Source of the DNA: Limnoperna fortunei
Lineage: Eukaryota > Mollusca > Bivalvia > Mytilida > Modiolidae
Length of the DNA stretch: 64,000 nucleotides
Direction of reading: 5' to 3'
NCBI GenBank assembly: GCA_944474755.1
Contig: OX104113.1
Location: forward strand, 26,788,432-26,852,431
Positions 27,301-36,300 of the stretch are shown here, one piece after another; the first letter of the stretch is position 1, and the number at the start of each line of letters is the position of its first letter. The notes under the pieces are model-generated. The model did no database searches. It was not told the origin of the DNA and saw only the letters and a list, made by a program, of their open reading frames with translations. The translations under genes and the position numbers were made by a program.

Positions 27301-30300
27301 CTGTCTTACTGGCATAAACAAATTTGTAGATAACCATCCCATAAATATTCCTAATAACTTGTGTTTTGATTGGTTAACTGGTTGTCAGATGAGATGCCTT
27401 TTTAAAATGTGTCCCTTATAGTCCTCCTTTATAGAGGACTATCCAAACTATATTGGTAGTAAGTTTTGTTTTGATTGGTTCACCAGTTTCAGAGAAGAAG
27501 CCTTTTTAAAAACTTTTTTCTCATAGGGTCCTATGTTAAACTAAGTCCTGCATGGCAGCCATATTCGTTTTCCAATCAGAATAAAAAACACAAATGTTGT
27601 AAAGTCCATCCAATGAATATTTTGACTTTGTTTGGTTTCAATTGGCTAAGTGGTTTTAGAGAAGAAGATTAAAAAATGTAAAAAGTTTACAGCCGCCACC
27701 ATTGCCACCAACGGACACAAAGTGATGACAATATTTTTTTGGAAATTTCATCAGATTTTGATTCTTTCCTCAAAGACACTATAACAAAATGAGACATTTT
27801 TAGTTTACAATCTGGATTTATTGCTACATGTTACCTATAAGTTATGTGTACTTTAATTGGGTGGATTTTTAACAACTTACATTCTCTGTTATCATACATA
27901 GACAGTTTAGATACCAATCCATCCTTCATCAGATAATGTGCAAACTTTTCTAACTTGGCTCTCTTATACATTTTGATCTTCTTACCATGAGGACATCTCA
28001 TCTGGAAATCTGAAAAGCACAGATGATAAGCTTCAGCAGAATTAAGCAGGGACACATTTATATCTCCACGGAGACAACCTTTAGTAAAACATAGTAACAA
28101 TACTGTTTAATTTTGTGGTCATTCCATTTGTATAAAATGGCCCATCCCAGTTTCCGCAAGATATGTTGAAAATAACGATTACTTTCCATAAGTAATCATC
28201 TGACTGAAATATTTCTTACATATGATCTGGTCTTAAAGAATTAAGGACAACATGGTATGTGTTTTCATATTCAAGTATAAAAGAAAACAAGAAATATTGT
28301 TCTTTAAATTGCAAAATTAGTTTTATTTTTTAAATACACAATAGAGTTGCTTTAAAAAAAAGTTTGTTCTTCGAAAAATATGCTTAACAAGCTTACACAG
28401 TAGTATGTAAATATCTCTTAAATTTTTATTACAGATTAAGTTAGGAAAATTACTTGAATACTACAAGAAAAAATCTTACTGACACACTACCTTTGAGAGA
28501 TAACTTTATAACATCAACCCAAGATGGTGGCATATCAAGATGTTCTAACTTAGTGGAAGAATTTTCTTCATCTTCATCTTCGTCCTGCAGAAAATACATA
28601 AAATTATTTATAATGCAATGACATTATTACCAGGAAGATGAAAAGTACAGTGAATATAGGTAGAGGGTGAAGTGAAGTCATGACCATAGGTTGGTAGCTG
28701 TGCTTTAACTTTTTTAAGCCTTGTTTTTTACAATCTTTAGTTATGTTAAATTTAACTTTGATGTATTGAGCGGAAATCTTTAAATAAAATGATAAAATCA
28801 ATGATCACATATATTTATATAATCCTAATATTTAATGAAATGTTATACTACTCTTAACCATTTTCAACCATTTCATGGCATTCATTTTTTTACTAAGGGT
28901 GAAAGCAGGAGTGTCTAAGTTGAAACCATTGACCTTTGTCAATAAAATTGGCAATTAATGTTATTTAAGGTTAAAGTTGAGCCCTTCTCGCCTAAAGTAA
29001 GGCTTGACACTGTACCCATAGTGTTGCCATGACAGTAATCAAAAATATGACCTTGTGGACCACTGAAAAATGCACTGAACTGAAAGCTTCTTAAAGTCAG
29101 GTTGAATAAAACTGATCCCATTCCTATGACTTGTCTGATTCATTGTTTGATAATGTGTTCCCATCCTGAATAAAGCTGAAAAATTCCTTGCTGGATGATA
29201 AATGTAAACATAAGTAAAACAATTCTGAGATACATGTACTATCCTCACAGGTTTGGGCATCTAATGTGGATACAGAAATCCTGACATGTTAGCTTCCCAA
29301 AATACAAATTCAATTTAATTTAAAATGCAGCATTAAACAATCTTTTATTTCACTTTATTTACCAGAATGTGATAAAATGTAAACCAAAATAATGCATTTT
29401 TATTACTTTTAAAATAGAATCAAACCATTCCATAGTTTTTTCCAGTAGTTTTTTAAATATGACACAGCACTTGTTATAAATTGTGTATACACAAAACCCA
29501 TGCAATATATATGTTATAATTTAATTCTTCAAATGATATATATATATATATATATATATGTAAAATCAGAAACCATGTTAAACTCTGTATCTTTTGATGA
29601 ACAATTATCATGTATGTTATCCAATATATAGCATATAAGTTATTTATATCTTTGGTGTCCTTAAATGTTAATGGAAAGTAAGTTTAAACTGCACTCATAT
29701 TAAATGAACCAATCAATGCATTAAGAGATATGAATGATATTGTGACTAAATCTTGAACAATGAATAAAAAATTATAAAATGAAAATGACTTTTGATGAAA
29801 CCATTGACACAGCAAACATCAGTATAATGGTCACTACAAAAAAAGGCACAAAAATACACATTCAACCAGTTATTTCAATACAACAAACAGCAATTATAAT
29901 GATATTATAACTATCTTTCTTATCTAATATGTCTTAAGATTCTTAAAGGTGGAAATTTTTTGTCCTAAACTTTATGGTCATTTTTACAGAAGACATGATG
30001 TTACAGTTACTCCAGAATTTTTTTCCAACAATTCCTTTTTAAATATTTTTCAGATCTGACACTTCACTATCTATATACATGTATCATTTTCTAGTAAATT
30101 AACTATTGTTGATTCATTATTTTTCCGCTTTCTTTTTATCATTTCAGCCTATCAGCCAATTTAACTAAATATGTATCTGGATCAGTTGTCCACTACTTAT
30201 TTCTCCATTTTTTTTACCAAAAGAAATATCTACTGCTTTTATTAAAATATACCATTGATCAAAAATCGAGCTGAGTATAAACAGCAGAGAAATTTGCATT

Positions 30301-33300
30301 TAATAACATCTTCACAATGGCAACATATTTTGCCAACTTTTTCAAGGTATGGTTTTTTTTCTCTTTCTCCTTACAGTTCTATCATTTATTTTGTATACTT
30401 TATCATGTTTTTTTTCATTATTACTTAAACAATAATTATGAAACAATGTAAAGTCTCCACATGAAAAATGCCAATTTCAGATGAGGCTATATATCTTCCT
30501 ACGTCAGAATTCTTACATTTGGCCTACAAGGAAATTAAGCTCACCAAGATTATTGATTTGTAAGCCTCTATAAAATATGATTAAACAAAAAAAATTAATC
30601 AATCAATTTCACATTTAAAATAGTATTTCATTCTTATTAAATACACTGATATCAGTAACATAATAATCCTTTTCATGTTTGTTTCAAGGTTATCTAAGTT
30701 GTATATCATCTGCAATTTCCGGAATAAACAATCTATTAACCTTATTTACATTTTTAAATTCAAATTGTTGACTGTATCTCTGGAGATTGGAAAATGCCCC
30801 AGATTTTTTTAACCGCTGAAACATGAGTTATGTCCCTTGTTATATCAATGGACCATACTTATTTCAAAACAAAACACTTTGTGCAAAATCACTGCAATCT
30901 TACCATACAAAACTACTAACCTGTTAAAAATGTTTCAACATAAAATTTAGTAACACATTTTTTTTTACTGAATACAGAAACACTCTACCAACAATAAATT
31001 ACTGCTGCAACAAACAATGTGCAGTAATTATATCCAAATTACATTATCTGTGGTTGCTGTTGGTCAATGTCAAATCAAACATTCAAGATTTTTTTCAATT
31101 GGATTATAAAGACTGAAAAAAATGTAAATCTATCAGAATAATATTCTAAAAAACTGTCAGGATATTTTTGTATTATAAGACCATTGTTGTATTTCGTCAC
31201 AATATTTTTTCACCTAGTATACATATTTTGGCACAAGCCTCAACCCACTGAAACTGACATGTACATATAACAGGCACAAAATTGAACCTCTTTAAATGTA
31301 GTGTTTTCCCTAATAACAGATTGAACTGATGATGTTACCCCATGACTCATTACAGTTCGCGCTCTCTGAAATCAAAGTAATGTAAAAACATGCAATGATG
31401 GTCATGCAGTCGTTAGTCATGCAGGACTAACAAATATAATTACCTCTGACTAATAAAAATATCAAAATAAACAAAATATACTAGAAATTTAATGCCATGT
31501 AAACAAATATGTTTAGGTTTTTTCAAAAGCTTTACCAGTAATTTTTTTATTTTAGAATGTTTTATACAAAAACAATTTGATTTCAAAAAAACTAATTCAA
31601 ACTGAAAATTTGAAATCATATTACTCAAACAAATATATTTCGAGTAAAAGTTTGAAATAAAGCAAAATATGACTGATAGACCACTGAAATAAACTACAAA
31701 ATTATTTTACAATAATGCCTTGAAAATTAAATTTACCTCATCCTCTTCGAATTCCTCAAACCCATCTTCTCCTGGTATTTTCAATGGTTTGTCTATGGAT
31801 GGAAACATATATTCCCATTTGGTGCAGTCACCAAGGTCATAGGATAGCCCCTAAAACAGTCAAACATTTTATATCTTCAAAATTTAAAAACCAACTGGTT
31901 CAATGAAGACAATGCATATCCAAAATGACATTTTTTGTCTTGAAAATTGAAATTCTCTGCCCACTTATAATTTCTAAGTAATGCAAGAATAAATATTCAA
32001 AACTGCTAGTATAATAGATTTTAAAGTGAAATATGTATTAAACTCATTAGCAGTAAGATCTAAACACAAAATAATTATTAAATAATTATTTTAAAATGAT
32101 ATGATAAAGTCTTAATAAACCTAGTGGGAAAAGGGAAGTTACTCATAATTAACAAAACAAAAGATCATGTTGAATTTTTTAAATGTGTATTGATTGACAA
32201 AGGGTATTGTTTGATTTTGATTTGATTTTATCTTCTAACACATGTACCAGTAAATTTACCTCAGAACAATTACCAATCAATGGTTTATGCAAATTGTTGT
32301 TATTAAATAAAAACAAATGACACCTTCGGAACAGTACTGCATATTGACCAAGAAATATAGTTAATTATGACCTCCCTTGACACAGTTGGACAGTCCTGCA
32401 TATTGACTCAGTAATTATGACCTACCTTGACACCCTCAGAACAGTCCTGCATATTGACCCAGTAGTTACAGTGATTCCATACAGATTCTATACCCAGATA
32501 ATTAGGACTGTCGACAGGGTGTGACAATCCTGTAAATGGTTCAATGAAGAAACTCTCAGGAACCTCTCTCTTCCCAGAAAGGACTAAAACCCAGGAATGA
32601 ATTCTCAATCCATATAGTGGATCTGGTGGTGGCTTCTCCAGCTCCTGTTAATTGAAGATACAAATATTAAAATCAATGTTCAGATTTACATGTACATGTA
32701 TCAACACTTATAAATGTTACTATTCCTGAATTCATTACTATATTAACACAATTATAAATATTATGTAACCAATTTCTTAATCAAATGTAATTATACTGAT
32801 CTGAGGTATATCTATTGCAATTTTATAAACTTGTTTCAGATAAAACAATAAATAAATCTTATAATCACAGCTATTCTGTCTTCTTCTTCTTTTCTCCTTT
32901 TTTCTTCCTCTGCCTCTTTTTCTGCCTTTTCTTTGGCAGCTTGTTTAAGTTCAAATTTACTTCTCAAATCACGAGGAGGCTTCACTGTGTACTTTCCAAT
33001 TTCCTTTTTCTTTTCTTCTTCTTTTTTCTTAATTATGAAAAACATAAACAAAATTTGCCAAAAATCATTACACATTTATAAATTATACAGCTCAGGATGG
33101 CCATTAAACCTAAATACAATATTGTTAGTATTTTATAATCTTTAAATGTAAAAAAAAAACTAGATTGATAATATTGCATTTGCATTGCAATGATAGAAAA
33201 AAAAACATTATGTTCCTGCAAAATGTTTTCAATTTAATAAAACAAATTAAACAATTATTTGTTTTAAACAAAGTATTGAAAACTAACATTACATCCCCAA

Positions 33301-36300
33301 ATATGAAAATTTGATAGATTCATAACTGTACCTCTTCTTTCTTTTTCATCAATGGGCAAGTTTCTCTAGATTCGTCTGCTAAACAGGTCTCGTGTGTAGC
33401 ATATCCACTGACAGCATATGCATCATATCCAGCTCCAACCAGCAGAGAGCACAGTAAGGTACTATATTCAAAACAATTACCTTTCTGTCGTTTCAACACA
33501 GATGGTGGAGATATTAATCTTTTAGGCTGAAAAAGGAAATTTTCATTAATAGGCAAAAAAATACCAAGTGTTAAATAGCTTATCCTTCTTTATATGTAAC
33601 TAAAATTCCTGAAACAAATAAGAAGGGTTAAACACAAATATTAATTAAGCACAACTTCATAAAAAAACTTTTAATTCATTTTACTAACAACTATTGTATT
33701 ATATTATTGTTTATAAATTAAAATAAATTTAATATAAATTATAAAGTTACAAAATTGTTGAAGTATTGCCATATTTTTTTTTATTGTAAAATCATGAAAT
33801 CTGACATAAAAACATTTTATTTAAAATATGCATGTACATTCTAGATAAATTTACATTATGTAATTTTCAGAATTTCTGCACCTAGTCATTAACGGTTTAA
33901 TAAATGGCGGTAAATTTATAACAATTACCAATTCATAAGGTGGCTCTAAAGTCTCGAAATTTAGGTAATCTGCCACAAACTCTGCACATCCTTCCCAACT
34001 GTAACATTCTTTAAACTCTAACTGTGTTGGTCTGATGGTGGTACAGACAAATTTCTAAAATAACAAATGTAAATTGATGTGTAGTCTAGCTGTCAAATAA
34101 AATATATCTTTGAATGATTATTAAACAAAAAGGTGTGAAGGTTGATGGTCACCCAATATAGTTTAAAAAAACATTAGAAATACACTTTTGGCCAAAAAGT
34201 GAAACCTGGAATGTTGACAAATGTAAGTTTACTCTGGATTTTAAAGTGGCACGTGGAAATAAGTGTGGCTGCCCTCCACGCTAAAACAGCCTGTGGTGAA
34301 CCCTATCCACCTATAGATAGCTTGGCATTTTTCCAGAAATAAATTTAAATATATGTAATTACCTTAAAACATAAAATGAAAAACTAAATTGAGCTAATTC
34401 AATATAAAAACCATTCTGAATATTAATTAGAAAATACTCAAAGATATCGCAAACAAATGGTCAATTTCTATTGATACACTACCTCGGTTCCACATTCGTT
34501 AATGGGGTTAAGTAGAAGTGGTTTTCTATCTCTGTACAGATGTACATACTGAAGTCTAAAATTCTCAGCATACTGCAGTACCAAGTTTTCCTTGGGAAGG
34601 TTATCTTTGTAGGAGGCAGGGAACTCGGCTGGGTCAAACTCTTGCGCTGTAAGCCTGGATAAAATATACATCATTGGAAATATAGAGAATGCACATATAC
34701 AATGTTAATGTCTTAGTTTGACTAGACCCAGTATTATTGTCACAGCCTCGGTACTCCTTTCCACCATACGAGTCCTGCAAACACTGTCAGTGATTTTGTT
34801 GCCTTTTTTAAAAACAGCCCTCTTTTTTCATTGGGAAAATTTATCGACGTTTTTCTTGAAATTGGGGAAAAAGGAATGGTTTTACACTTATAAAAAAAGA
34901 AAACAAAAGTAAGTAGTCAATAAAATAACTTATAAATTGAGCTTTTGTTATATATATATATTTTACTTATGTGAGATATTCAAACATTAGATGACTGCAG
35001 AAACTTCCAGTTTCTTTTATTTTATACATGTATTATCAAGATGCTTGGAATTATATGGATTTATTTAGAGCAGTTTAAATTATTGAGGATAAAACATCAA
35101 TGAACAGGGGTCACCACACTCTAAAAAAGTAGGGAGAAGTGACTTCTCCCTGGCAGCCAAACAGGGAGAAGTCAGGCCCTGATAGGGAGACTTCAGGAGA
35201 CACTAGGGAAAAGTCAGGGAAACCGTACAAATAATTAATTTTGCAGTTGTTTCATACATTTTTCCTTATTTACATCAATTTCCAGGATTATTTCTCTTGT
35301 GTTTTAAAACCATAACACACTTAGATTCAGTTTTTTTTCTTTCTTTTTTCATTATTATTCATGGTATGCAATATTAAACAGCACATAACCATTATCATTA
35401 ATCAATGAAAAAAACACCAGATATAGGGTCTTTTTTTCCATCTACTTCAGTACTTGCAGCCATACAAGGATATTTATAAATAAAAATAGATCAACAAAAA
35501 TATTTGTATATGTGTAGACATAAACTTCATTCATGAGTTCTTGTATCATAATATTCCTAACAGTTTGTAATGAACATGCCATGTTTATCTGAGCAAATTT
35601 CCAAAGAAGATAGATAGAATAACATTACATTAAACCCAGAAATAATTCTTCTGTTTAGCACACTTCCACTTTGACAAAGTTGTGCTCACCCATTTACAGA
35701 ACTTACCATTATGTCAATAATTACTAAACATCCTTATTCTTTCAAGTGGAGCTCATATACTTATCAAAGAAAATTGTTTAAGTACTCTTTGAAAGAACTG
35801 AAGTTTGAAACCAATTAAAAGTGTTTGTTTATCAAAAAAATTACGATTTTTATTATGGGCCGTTGTACATTACTTTTCTTCGTTGTTCACTTCCAGTAAT
35901 TAGTCACATCCGGTAAATAAACAAATGGCGCGTAATACATTTGAAAGACGTAAATCGTTTAAAAATATGTTAAATACGCATATTGTTTGCCGTTTTTTAT
36001 TGGAATTCCACATTTACTGATAAATTGGTAGTCTGTGTGAAATATTTGGACCAGATTTAAAAGTATCTTATGTGAACCATCGGGCGACTTGAGGGAAATG
36101 ACAGGGTGACTTCGACTTCACTTTTGAGGCGCCTTAGGGCGACTTCAGGTCCTAGTAGGGCAACTTGGTCGCCCACTTCGCCCAGTGTGTTGAGCCCTGA
36201 ATGAAAGACCAGAAAAAAATACATTACAATGTAAGAATCAAATGCAGCAAAATTGTTCAATAAAACAAACATTTTTTTTTAAATAAGTTGCTATAAGTAT

